In this document: one piece after another, positions 27,442 through 35,815 of the stretch
How positions within the stretch are numbered: position 1 is the first letter of the stretch
Layout: each line of letters begins with the position of its first letter
Assembly (NCBI RefSeq): GCF_002920575.1
Contig: NZ_PQSQ01000017.1
Coordinates: 1-64,000 of the forward strand
Direction of reading: 5' to 3'
DNA length: 64,000 nt
Source: Streptomyces sp. Ru73
GTDB lineage: Bacteria; Actinomycetota; Actinomycetes; Streptomycetales; Streptomycetaceae
Notes under the pieces: model-generated
What the model saw: only the letters and a program-made list of their open reading frames with translations
What the model was told of the DNA's origin: nothing
Databases searched by the model: none
Position numbers and translations under genes: made by a program

Positions 27442-30071
27442 TCCAGGCTGTCGGACTGACCAGCGAGGCCCGCCGCGGCCTGCCGCCCGCCGTCGACGAC
27501 CTGACCTTCGAGGCGCCGGCCGGCAAGGTCACCGCCCTCCTCGGTACCCGAGGCGCGGGCAAGACGACGGCTCTGCGGCTGATGCTCCGCATGGAGCGCG
27601 GACGGGGCATCACGCTCTTCCGCGGCCACCCCCTGCACCGGCTGCCGAACCCGGCGCGCGAGGTGGGGGTGCTGCTCGGCGACGTACCCGGCCACCCCGC
27701 CCGCACTGCCCGGTCGCATCTGCGGATGCTCACCGCGGCGGCGGGGGTCCCGCCGGAGCGCGCCGAAGACGTACTTGAGGTCGTCGGCCTCAGCGGCCTG
27801 GCGGACCAGCGGCTGGGCGAGTTCTCCCGCGGCATGGACCGCCGGCTCGGCATGGCGGCCGCCCTGCTCGGCGACCCGCACACGCTGCTCCTCGACGAAC
27901 CCTCCGACGGGGTGCCACCGCGCGAGGCGGCATGGCTGCACGGGCTGTTGCGGGGCTTCGCGGCGCAGGGTGGGAGCGTGCTGGTCACGGCATCGGACGC
28001 CAAGGCGGCCACCCGGCTGGCCGACCGGATCGTCACCATCGAGGACGGCCGGCTGGTCGCCGACCAGGATGCCGAGGACTTCGCGCACACCCGGCTGCGG
28101 CCGCGCGTCAGCGTGCGGTCGCCGCACGCCGACCGGCTGGCGGCGATCCTCATCGACGAGTGGCAGCGCGCGGACCCGGCCGTCGATCCGCGCGCCGAAC
28201 AGGCGCTGGAGGTCGTACGGGAGAGCGGCAATCGCATCGCCGTGTACGGGAGCAGCTGTGCGTTGGTGGGCGATGCGGCGTTTCGGCACGGGATTCTGGT
28301 GCACCAGCTCGCGGACGAGGTGGGGGACGCCAGGCCGGTCATCCCGCTGAACCGGGCGGACGGCCGGACGGCCGCCCGGCTGACGACGGGGCATGCGGCA
28401 GTGGTGCCGGCGGAGGCCGGGAAGGAAGAGGGGGAGTACGAGAAGAGCGACGCACGGTACGCCGGGACGGCGGGCGAGGATGACGCGTACGAGCCGTACC
28501 CGGCCGCGTACGAGCCCTACTCAGACAAGCACGAGCACGAGTACGAGCACGAGTACGAGCACAAGTACGAGCACGAGTACGGGGACGACCAGGCGGAGAA
28601 CGCCAACGTTCAGAGGGACGTTCAAAGCGGCGTCCAGAGGGACGTTCAGAGCGTCGAGAACGCCGAGAGCGTAGAGGCGTACGCAGGGGCGCAGTTTGAC
28701 GTCGGCGAGCCTGCCGAAGCTGTCGGGGCACGCGCTCACGTCGAGCCCTCTGCCGATACAGGTGTCGACACCGACACCGACACCGAAGCCGAAACCGAGC
28801 CGTGGAAGGCGAAGCGGGAACGCAGGCACGCCGGTGAGCTGGTGCGCAAGGACGCCGGCGGGCACTGTGCTCTCATCTCGGATTCCACGGGTACGGAAGG
28901 CGTGGCGCGAGTCGGTGGTCTTCAGGGCGGGGGCAGGGGCGTTACCGCGTCCGGGCGTGTTCTCTCGGTGGCGGAGCGGGGCAGCGAACTCACCACGACC
29001 CTCGAACTTCCGGTCGTATCGGCCGACGACAGCATCGGCACCCCGCCCGCAAAGCCGACCGCGAGGCCGCCCCGCAAGCCGAACGAACGCCGTCGCGGCG
29101 AAGCGACCGTCGGCCCGACCGCTGCCTCGGCCGACGAACAGCCCGCCTCCCCAACCGGCCCCCCGCCCCACGACACCTCCCCCCACGACACCCCGCCCCA
29201 CGGCACAGCGGTCCCCCTCGCATCCCCCCGTGCACCGCGCCCCTCCGCGAGCGCGCGCGGCAAGGTGCAGGCCACGCGGCTGCTGCTGCCGCGGTTGCCG
29301 GCTCCCGGGCCCGTGTGGCCGGTGCGTTACGAGGTGCGGCGAGCGGCCAGTGACCGTACGGCCATGGGCGTCGGGCTGCTCGTACTGGTGGTGTCGCTCG
29401 CCCTGGCATGGGTGCTCGCGCGCGGCGGCGACGTGTCGGCGGCACGCGCGCTGGCGGGCTGGCCGAACCGGCTGCCGTTCCCGCCCGCGGCGGTGGGGGC
29501 CGGGCTGATCGGGGCGCTCGCCTTCGGGCAGGAGTTCCGTTACCCGGCGCTCGCTCCCGAACAGGGTTCCGTACCCCGCCGGTTGCGGCTGCTCGGCGCC
29601 AAGCTCCTGGTCAGCGGGGTGATCGCGCTCGTGCTGGCCGCTCTTACGGCCTCCCTCGACGGGCTCACCGTCGGCTACGTCTTTGGTGTGCAGGCGTTGC
29701 CGGCGGTCGCCGACTGGCCGGTGCTGGTGCTCGGTTGGTGTGCGCTGCTCGTGGGGTCGGCGTGGGCGGGCCTCCTCGCGGCGGGAATCTTCCGCTCTAC
29801 GGCCATGGGGCTGGCTTGCGTACTTGCCGTACCCGTCGCCGTGGTTCCGCTCCTGCAGGGATTGTTGAGCGATCCGACGACCCGCTCGATGGTCGGGTTC
29901 CCGGCCAGGGTGCAGTCGACGGCAGCCGTGCGGTGGCCGTCCGGGGCCGAGGAGCTGACGGACGCCACCTGGCGCCTCGCGGCACAGCCGGTGGTCGGCG
30001 CGATGGCGCTTTCGCTCGCCGCTCTGCTGTGCGCATATGCCCTGACTGCCTTGCGCCGGAGCGGACGTTGA
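27438..30071 (+). CDS. Single-chain ABC transporter: ATPase, long acidic linker, membrane domain
   Basis: 877 residues. The N-terminal ATPase has Walker A GTRGAGKTT (36-44), a variant signature FSRGM (129-133, in place of LSGGQ) and Walker B LLLDEP (about 150-155), followed by a domain of unknown role up to about 330. A linker of some 300 residues follows, very acidic, with an EHEYEHEYEHKYEHEY tract (365-381) and Val/Gln-rich repeats, then a Pro/Arg stretch. From about 640 to the end come roughly six hydrophobic segments. Fusing half-transporter parts in this order is unusual. Substrate unknown. It precedes whiH by 400 bp. Confidence 0.8.
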   Translation: MIQAVGLTSEARRGLPPAVDDLTFEAPAGKVTALLGTRGAGKTTALRLMLRMERGRGITLFRGHPLHRLPNPAREVGVLLGDVPGHPARTARSHLRMLTAAAGVPPERAEDVLEVVGLSGLADQRLGEFSRGMDRRLGMAAALLGDPHTLLLDEPSDGVPPREAAWLHGLLRGFAAQGGSVLVTASDAKAATRLADRIVTIEDGRLVADQDAEDFAHTRLRPRVSVRSPHADRLAAILIDEWQRADPAVDPRAEQALEVVRESGNRIAVYGSSCALVGDAAFRHGILVHQLADEVGDARPVIPLNRADGRTAARLTTGHAAVVPAEAGKEEGEYEKSDARYAGTAGEDDAYEPYPAAYEPYSDKHEHEYEHEYEHKYEHEYGDDQAENANVQRDVQSGVQRDVQSVENAESVEAYAGAQFDVGEPAEAVGARAHVEPSADTGVDTDTDTEAETEPWKAKRERRHAGELVRKDAGGHCALISDSTGTEGVARVGGLQGGGRGVTASGRVLSVAERGSELTTTLELPVVSADDSIGTPPAKPTARPPRKPNERRRGEATVGPTAASADEQPASPTGPPPHDTSPHDTPPHGTAVPLASPRAPRPSASARGKVQATRLLLPRLPAPGPVWPVRYEVRRAASDRTAMGVGLLVLVVSLALAWVLARGGDVSAARALAGWPNRLPFPPAAVGAGLIGALAFGQEFRYPALAPEQGSVPRRLRLLGAKLLVSGVIALVLAALTASLDGLTVGYVFGVQALPAVADWPVLVLGWCALLVGSAWAGLLAAGIFRSTAMGLACVLAVPVAVVPLLQGLLSDPTTRSMVGFPARVQSTAAVRWPSGAEELTDATWRLAAQPVVGAMALSLAALLCAYALTALRRSGR
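28530..28580. repeat. 12-bp imperfect tandem repeat encoding the His/Glu/Tyr tract
   Basis: CACGAGTACGAG-type units run over about four copies inside the ABC gene and encode alternating His, Glu and Tyr, a potential metal-binding segment. Confidence 0.7.
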
Positions 30072-30377
30072 GAGTGAGGGAAAGCAGCGCCCGCAGGAAA
30101 GAACGCAGACAGCGGAAAGGCCACGAACAGCAAGACCCCGAAGGTGCTCGAGAAGGTCCGGACACGTCTCCGGCGGGCTCAAGTCCTCAGACGCGCTCAA
30201 GTTCCCGGCGCATTCAAGGACCGAGGCCCCCCAACTGGCCAAGACCACAGCAAAAGGCGAGGTGAACGGCACGATCGGACCGTCGCAGAACGGGTGAAGC
30301 ACAGGTGAGGGATCAGCACTTCTCACGTCGTGTGCCGCGCGAACTGTCCACCGCGCCGCGCAAAGCGTCTGGTTCCT

Positions 30378-30385
30378 TCCGATAA
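30378..30385 (+). promoter_or_regulatory. SigmaWhiG-type -10 element upstream of whiH
   Basis: TCCGATAA matches 7 of 8 positions of the sigma28/WhiG -10 (GCCGATAA). A CAAA occurs 13 nt upstream at 30361-30364, shorter than the usual 15-16 nt spacing, so the -35 is doubtful. whiH is a known sigmaWhiG target. Confidence 0.55.
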
Positions 30386-30398
30386 AGCGTCAATTGTA

Positions 30399-30417
30399 GG
30401 GTGATGGGCGATCACCC
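30399..30417. promoter_or_regulatory. Candidate WhiH operator (perfect 7-bp inverted repeat)
   Basis: GGGTGAT (30399-30405) and ATCACCC (30411-30417) are perfect arms around a 5-bp centre, lying at the expected transcription start 14 bp after the -10. The GTGAT/ATCAC core resembles FadR-type GntR operators, so self-repression by WhiH is likely. Confidence 0.6.
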
Positions 30418-30477
30418 TTTCGTGTGCTTTTCACCAAAGACCTCAAGGCGCTCCGGCACGTCGCCGACAAAGGATGC

Positions 30478-31395
30478 GTGAGTACCCTTGCGCACACCAT
30501 GATGACCGCGACTCGCCCCGCCGACTCCGGCCTCACCGGCCCGGGCGAGCTCGACCGCTACCCCTACGCCGACGCCGTCGGCAGCGAGCGCACCGAACGC
30601 GTGGCTCCCGCGTGGGACGGCCACGAAAGCGAGCTGGGCCGGGTCGGCCGCCGTGCCGCCGGCAGCCGCGGCCGTGGCCTGCACGGCCAACTGGTCCAGC
30701 AGCTCGGCCAGATGATCGTCTCCGGCGATCTCGGGGCCGACCGTCCGCTCGTACCCGAAGAGATCGGCCAGCGCTTCGAGGTCTCCCGCACCGTCGTCCG
30801 CGAGTCGCTGCGCGTCCTGGAGGCCAAGGGCCTCGTCAGCGCGCGCCCGAACGTCGGCACCCGCGTCCGCCCGGTCAGCGACTGGAACCTCCTCGACCCC
30901 GACATCATCGAGTGGCGGGCGTACGGCCCCCAGCGCGACGACCAGCGCCGCGAGCTGTGCGAGCTGCGCTGGACGATCGAGCCCCTCGCCGCGCGGCTGG
31001 CCGCGGGCCACGGCCGTGAGGACGTGCAGCAGCGCCTCGCCGACATGGTCGAGATCATGGGCCACTCGGCGGCCCAGGGCGACTCCCTGACCTTCGCCCG
31101 CGCGGACGCCGAGTTCCACTCGCTGCTCCTCCAGCTCACCGGCAACCGCATGCTGGAGCACCTCTCCGGCATCGTCGCCGCCGCCCTCCAGGTCTCCGGC
31201 GGCTCGGCCCTCGGGTGCGAGCACCCCGTCGAGACGTCCGTCGGCCAGCACATGAAGATCGTCGACGCGATCGGCGCGGGCGACGCGGCCGGCGCGGAGG
31301 TCGCGATGCGGCAGCTGCTCGCGACGGACGGCGAGGCGGGCGCGCCCGGCGCCGGCGCGGTGGACCACGTGGTGCCCGGACCGCGCGAGCACTGA
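30478..31395 (+). CDS. whiH: WhiH, GntR/FadR-family sporulation regulator
   Basis: 305 residues, a FadR-subfamily GntR protein needed in Streptomyces for correct sporulation septation in aerial hyphae. A variable N-terminus precedes the winged helix (QLGQMIVSGDLGADRPLVP, then RFEVSRTVVRESLRVLEAKGLVSARPNVGTRV, residues about 78-135), followed by an FCD-type helical ligand domain with LARADAEFHSLLLQLTGN-like sequence (here FARADAEFHSLLLQLTGN). The His/Asp metal or acid pocket implies a carboxylate effector, unidentified. GTG 30478 has AAAGGA 5 nt upstream; GTG 30424 is an upstream in-frame alternative. Position directly before hrdB supports the identification. A WhiG-type -10 and an inverted repeat lie upstream. 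Confidence 0.93.
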   Translation: MSTLAHTMMTATRPADSGLTGPGELDRYPYADAVGSERTERVAPAWDGHESELGRVGRRAAGSRGRGLHGQLVQQLGQMIVSGDLGADRPLVPEEIGQRFEVSRTVVRESLRVLEAKGLVSARPNVGTRVRPVSDWNLLDPDIIEWRAYGPQRDDQRRELCELRWTIEPLAARLAAGHGREDVQQRLADMVEIMGHSAAQGDSLTFARADAEFHSLLLQLTGNRMLEHLSGIVAAALQVSGGSALGCEHPVETSVGQHMKIVDAIGAGDAAGAEVAMRQLLATDGEAGAPGAGAVDHVVPGPREH

Positions 31396-32339
31396 AGAGG
31401 CCCTGCGCGAGGCGGCTCCGAAGGCCGCGCCGCCACCCTCGCTTCGCGGTCACGCCTCCGTATGGCCCGCGGTCACGCTCCCGTACGGTCCGCGGTCACG
31501 TCCCCGTACGCCCCGGGCCCGTCTCCGGAACCCCGGGGTCCACATCCAGCAGAAACCGTACGCCGTGACCACGCCCGACCGGCCGTCCTCGGCGGAGGCA
31601 GCCCGCCTCCGCGATGAGGGCCGTCAGGCGCCCGGTCACCGGCCGCCCGGCCACGAGGGCGTCCGACCGCGGGACCGGGACGCCGCGCCATCGCCACCCT
31701 GCGGGCCCCGCCATGCGCCGCACGCAAGACGAACAAAGAAGTGCAAAGAAGAGCACAGAAGAAGCGAACAGCGAAGCAGAGAGAAGAAGGATGGCCGCGT
31801 ACGTGGCCGGTGTCCGTACGTGGCCAGGGCCCCTGTGGAGCGCCCAGGGTCCGCACGAGCCCGGGGCCCGTACACCCAAGGGCTCGTCCGACCCACTGGG
31901 GCGGTCGCCCAAGCCGTACGTCACCCGTACGTCTCCGCGCGGGGCGGCCGCCTGTCCGGCCGTGCCGCCTGCGCGGCCGTCGGCGTGGCGAAACGTACCG
32001 GCACCGGACGGCCGTCCGGTGCTCCCCTCGCTCCTCCCGGGGCCCGCAGGGCAGCCGAGGCTCCGTCTCTCGCCCCCTTCCCGCCAGTACGCCCCCAGAT
32101 CGCGCAAAATGCGGCGTTATGGGGTGTGACTCGGGCCACGCGGATTGGGCGTAACGCTCTGCGGGGAAGCGCGATGACTTAAGAGGTGATAGCCGAGGAG
32201 GGAATACGGCGACCGTTCGCGGCGCTGTCCAACTCCCTGGTTGCCCTTGCGCCGTCGGCCCACCCCCGTCGACGGTCGTCGGCTCCGGTCCACAGTGGAC
32301 GGGGTCGGAAGCCGTTTCCATCGTTCCGAGAGGTTGTTC
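31396..32339. other. Long hrdB upstream region, no supported gene
   Basis: Nearly 950 bp. It includes a purine-rich patch (31727-31795) and repeated CGTACG motifs. Frames on both strands are open but lack codon bias. A GGAAT at 32201-32205 recalls a SigR -35, but the expected GTT after 18 nt is absent (GCT). Probably the promoter and leader region of hrdB. Confidence 0.5.
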
Positions 32340-33911
32340 GTGTCGGCCAGCACATCCCGTACGCTCCCGCCGGAGATCGCCGAGTCCGAGTCTGTGATGG
32401 CGCTCATCGAGCGGGGAAAGGCTGATGGGCAGATCGCCGGCGATGACGTGCGTCGGGCCTTCGAGGCTGACCAGATTCCGCCAACCCAGTGGAAGAACGT
32501 TCTGCGCAGCCTCAACCAGATCCTCGACGAGGAGGGTGTGACGCTGATGGTCAGTGCCGCAGAGGCGCCCAAGCGCACCCGCAAGAGCGTCGCAGCGAAG
32601 AGTCCGGCAAAGCGCACCGCCACCAAGACCGTCGCGGCCAAGACGGCCGCGGTGAAGAAGACCACCGCGGCAGCCCCGGCCATGCCCCTGGCCGCGGCAG
32701 CGGCTGCGGACGGCCCCGGGGCCGAGGCCGATCCCGCCCCGGCGAAGAAGGCGGCGGCCAAGAAGGCCACCGCGAAGAAGGCCACGGCCAAGAAGACGGC
32801 CGCGAAGAAGACCACGGCGAAGAAGGCAGCCAAGAAGGACGCCGTCGACGAGCTCCTCGAAGAGGACACCGTCGAGGAGACCCCCGCGGCGCCGGGCAAG
32901 GGCGACGCGCCCGAGCCGGCCGAGGGTGCCGAGGCCGCGGGCTTCGTCCTCTCGGACGAGGACGAGGACGACGCCCCCGCGCAGCAGGTCGCGGCGGCCG
33001 GTGCCACCGCCGACCCGGTCAAGGACTACCTCAAGCAGATCGGTAAGGTCCCGCTGCTCAACGCCGAGCAGGAGGTCGAGCTCGCCAAGCGCATCGAGGC
33101 CGGTCTGTTCGCCGAGGACAAGCTGGCCAACTCCGACAAGCTCGCGCCGAAGCTGAAGCGCGAGCTGGAGATCATCGCCGAGGACGGCCGCCGCGCCAAG
33201 AACCACCTGCTGGAGGCCAACCTCCGCCTCGTGGTCTCGCTGGCCAAGCGCTACACCGGCCGCGGCATGCTCTTCCTGGACCTGATCCAGGAGGGCAACC
33301 TCGGTCTGATCCGCGCCGTCGAGAAGTTCGACTACACCAAGGGCTACAAGTTCTCCACGTACGCGACGTGGTGGATCCGCCAGGCGATCACCCGCGCCAT
33401 GGCCGACCAGGCGCGTACGATCCGTATCCCTGTCCACATGGTCGAGGTCATCAACAAGCTCGCCCGTGTGCAGCGCCAGATGCTCCAGGACCTGGGCCGC
33501 GAGCCCACTCCGGAGGAGCTGGCCAAGGAGCTGGACATGACCCCGGAGAAGGTCATCGAGGTCCAGAAGTACGGCCGCGAGCCCATCTCGCTGCACACGC
33601 CGCTGGGCGAGGACGGTGACAGCGAGTTCGGTGACCTCATCGAGGACTCCGAGGCCGTGGTGCCGGCCGACGCGGTCAGCTTCACTCTTCTGCAGGAACA
33701 GCTCCACTCGGTCCTTGACACGCTCTCGGAGCGTGAGGCGGGCGTCGTTTCGATGCGCTTCGGCCTCACCGACGGCCAGCCCAAGACGCTGGACGAGATC
33801 GGCAAGGTCTACGGCGTCACGCGTGAGCGTATCCGGCAGATCGAATCCAAGACGATGTCGAAGCTGCGGCACCCCTCGCGTTCGCAGGTGCTGCGCGACT
33901 ACCTCGACTGA
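32340..33911 (+). CDS. hrdB: HrdB, principal RNA polymerase sigma factor
   Basis: 523 residues, essential group 1 sigma-70. The start GTG 32340 ([21 protein letters not shown]) has GAGAGG upstream. The N-terminal region holds a Lys/Ala-rich tract of AKKATAKK repeats (about 135-165) and an acidic stretch, typical of Streptomyces HrdB. Region 1.2 begins [16 protein letters not shown] (about 224), region 2 contains [20 protein letters not shown] and [14 protein letters not shown] (about 340), and region 4 has the helix-turn-helix [20 protein letters not shown] (about 482-503). It stands alone after a long promoter region and is followed by a protease gene with its own start. Confidence 0.98.
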   Translation: MSASTSRTLPPEIAESESVMALIERGKADGQIAGDDVRRAFEADQIPPTQWKNVLRSLNQILDEEGVTLMVSAAEAPKRTRKSVAAKSPAKRTATKTVAAKTAAVKKTTAAAPAMPLAAAAAADGPGAEADPAPAKKAAAKKATAKKATAKKTAAKKTTAKKAAKKDAVDELLEEDTVEETPAAPGKGDAPEPAEGAEAAGFVLSDEDEDDAPAQQVAAAGATADPVKDYLKQIGKVPLLNAEQEVELAKRIEAGLFAEDKLANSDKLAPKLKRELEIIAEDGRRAKNHLLEANLRLVVSLAKRYTGRGMLFLDLIQEGNLGLIRAVEKFDYTKGYKFSTYATWWIRQAITRAMADQARTIRIPVHMVEVINKLARVQRQMLQDLGREPTPEELAKELDMTPEKVIEVQKYGREPISLHTPLGEDGDSEFGDLIEDSEAVVPADAVSFTLLQEQLHSVLDTLSEREAGVVSMRFGLTDGQPKTLDEIGKVYGVTRERIRQIESKTMSKLRHPSRSQVLRDYLD

Positions 33912-34048
33912 CGTCGCAGGTCAGACGGCATGAGGGCCCGGTCGCTCCGGTGGTGGAGCGGCCGGGCCCCCGGCGTGTCCGGGGTGCGGCGAACGGCGCA
34001 CTGGCTCACTCTGGGTGTACGAAAGCTCCCCCAGAGTCAGGAGTCGGT

Positions 34049-34867
34049 ATGCGCATCCGCACCCGCGCTGTCATCACGGTTCTCGCCGCCATCGCGCCGG
34101 CCGCGCTCGGCGTGCCGGGACCAGCGGCCGCCGACAGCGTCATCGTCGGGGGACGGCAGGTGCAGGCTTCGTCCAGCCCGTGGGTCGTGGCGCTGGCGAG
34201 CCGTGACCGCTTCGGGGACGAGCGCTCCGGGCAGTTCTGCGGCGGCGTGCTGGTGGGTCCTTCGACGGTGCTCACGGCGGCGCACTGCATGGGCAGGGAC
34301 GTTCTCGGCGCGTCGCCGGACGCGGTGAAGGACCTGCGGGTGATCGTCGGGCGTACGGACCTGCGCGGCCGTACGGGCCGGGAGATGGCGACCCGCAAGG
34401 TCTGGATCAATCCCGGGTACGACGCGACGACGAATGCCGGTGACTTCGCCGTGGTGAAGCTGCGCGGGACGGCTCCCGGGCAGGCGCTGTCGATGGCGGG
34501 CACGTACGACCCGTCGTATCGGCCGGGCACGCCGGCGACGGTCTACGGCTGGGGGGACACGACCGGCAACGGTACGTACTCGTCGGTGCTGCGCGCGGCG
34601 CAGGTGCAGGTCATGCGGGACTCGTCCTGTCGGCGGGCGTACCCGAAGAGCGTGGACGGTACGTACGACCCGGCGTCGATGCTGTGCGCGGGGACGGAGC
34701 AGGGCGGGCACGACGCGTGCCAGGGGGACAGCGGCGGTCCGCTCGTGGCGAACGGCCGGCTGGTGGGTCTGGTGTCGTGGGGCACCGGCTGTGGTGAGCC
34801 GGGCAAGCCGGGTGTCTACACGCGGGTGTCGGCCGCGAAGCAGGCGGTGCTGGCCCACGGAGGATGA
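34049..34867 (+). CDS. Secreted trypsin-like (S1) serine protease
   Basis: 272 residues. A signal peptide (MRIRTRAVITVLAAIAPAA, ending near VPGPAAA) is followed almost directly by the mature-like DSVIVGGRQV, so the propeptide is short. The catalytic triad is intact: His in LTAAHCM, Asp in NAGDFAVVKL, Ser in CQGDSGGPLV. Six Cys residues pair in the trypsin pattern (FCGG with AHC, C in SSCRRAYP, LCAG, CQGDSGG, GCGEPG). Asp in DACQGDS, six residues before the Ser, suggests Lys/Arg specificity. SD CAGGAG is 6 nt before ATG 34049. Confidence 0.92.
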   Translation: MRIRTRAVITVLAAIAPAALGVPGPAAADSVIVGGRQVQASSSPWVVALASRDRFGDERSGQFCGGVLVGPSTVLTAAHCMGRDVLGASPDAVKDLRVIVGRTDLRGRTGREMATRKVWINPGYDATTNAGDFAVVKLRGTAPGQALSMAGTYDPSYRPGTPATVYGWGDTTGNGTYSSVLRAAQVQVMRDSSCRRAYPKSVDGTYDPASMLCAGTEQGGHDACQGDSGGPLVANGRLVGLVSWGTGCGEPGKPGVYTRVSAAKQAVLAHGG

Positions 34868-35033
34868 GGGCGGCCTTCTGGGCCGCGGGGCGGGAGCGGG
34901 CCGGGGGAGCGGCTGGAGGGCCGCGTGCGGGCCCGTGAGGCCCTTGGTGGGGAAAGGGGCCGGGTGGGCGGCGCGGCCTCCTGAGGGGGCCGCGGACGCC
35001 GGAAAGCGGCGGAGCCGGCGGGAGCGAGTACGA

Positions 35034-35078
35034 GTGCGGGCGGTCTCCCGGTGAGGACCGGGGGAACCGCCCGCGCAC
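35034..35078. terminator. Hairpin between the protease gene and the DUF7455 gene
   Basis: GCGGGCGGT pairs with ACCGCCCGC, with a second inner stem CCCGGT/ACCGGG. It lies between two convergent genes. Confidence 0.65.
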
Positions 35079-35117
35079 GGCTCGTGGCCGTTACTCGCTC
35101 GTCGTCGGTGCGATGTG

Positions 35118-35348
35118 TCAGCGTTCCTCTTCGGACGCGGACGCCGGAGAGGCGGTCAGCCGCTCCGTCTCGTCCTGTATCTCCGCGGCGATCTTCTTGA
35201 GTTCTGGCTCGAACTTGCGACCGTGGTGGGCGCAGAAGAGCAGTTCGCCGCCGGACATCAGGACGACGCGCAGGTATGCCTGTGCGCCGCAGCGGTCGCA
35301 GCGGTCAGCGGCCGTCAGCGGGCTCGCGGGGGTCAGAACAGTAGTCAC
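35118..35348 (-). CDS. Small DUF7455-type zinc-ribbon protein
   Basis: 76 residues. It contains CDRCGAQAYLRVVLMSGGELLFCAHHGRKFEPELKK, a CxxC plus C-x-HH arrangement likely to bind one zinc ion, followed by a charged helix and a Ser/Glu tail. Such proteins are conserved near hrdB in Actinobacteria; no function is known. GTG 35348 is preceded by AGAGG. It is convergent with the protease and lies upstream of, and divergent from, parE. Confidence 0.75.
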   Translation of the reverse strand: MTTVLTPASPLTAADRCDRCGAQAYLRVVLMSGGELLFCAHHGRKFEPELKKIAAEIQDETERLTASPASASEEER

Positions 35349-35399
35349 GTCGCCTCTTCTCTAGCTCGACGAGCTGTCGTACCAGGGTCAACATCCAAC

Positions 35400-35790
35400 C
35401 AGGCCGAAAACGTTCCCGCTCGTGGCTTTTCCTCGAAAATTTTTTTCCGAGGTGGCCGGGTGCTGCCGGGTGGCGGCGAATGAGCCGTATTGCGTGGTGG
35501 TCTGATTCACGGTGTCGGTCGGGCTGTGTCCTCGCCGACCGGCTGCCGGCGCGGGCCTTCGTCCTCGCCGACTGGTTGCCGGCTGTTGATGAGGACGTGC
35601 CCGGAGCCTAAATGGTTCATGCCTCGAAGGGAACGTGATGTTCACGTCACCCACACGGGGAATAGAACGTACGAGCGAAAATCGACTAGCATGGGCCCGC
35701 TTACGGGTGGCGTCACACCGGCTCTACCGGGCCTCGGTACCCTCTGACCGGCGACACTGCCACACCAGGGTCCGCGGAACGCGGGCCACC
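35400..35790. other. parE upstream region
   Basis: About 390 bp without a supported gene. An imperfect direct repeat (CCTCGCCGACCGGCTGCCGGC and CCTCGCCGACTGGTTGCCGGC, 35530-35583) and an A-rich segment with a possible -10 (TAGCAT, 35687-35692) are seen. Confidence 0.4.
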
Positions 35791-35815
35791 AGAAATTCAG
35801 CGAGGAGCGAACCGC

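Noticed and set aside
31496..32107. Possible minus-strand gene with a hydrophobic segment upstream of hrdB
   Set aside because: The hydrophobic stretch is the reverse complement of the purine-rich AAGAAG tract; no coding bias or start site.
32201..32226. SigR-type promoter for hrdB (GGAAT)
   Set aside because: The expected GTT after 18 nt reads GCT, so the match is incomplete; it was not listed as a promoter.
31473..33872. Very long minus-strand frame across hrdB
   Set aside because: It is the antisense shadow of hrdB; its codon use has no Streptomyces bias and its protein has no recognisable domain.
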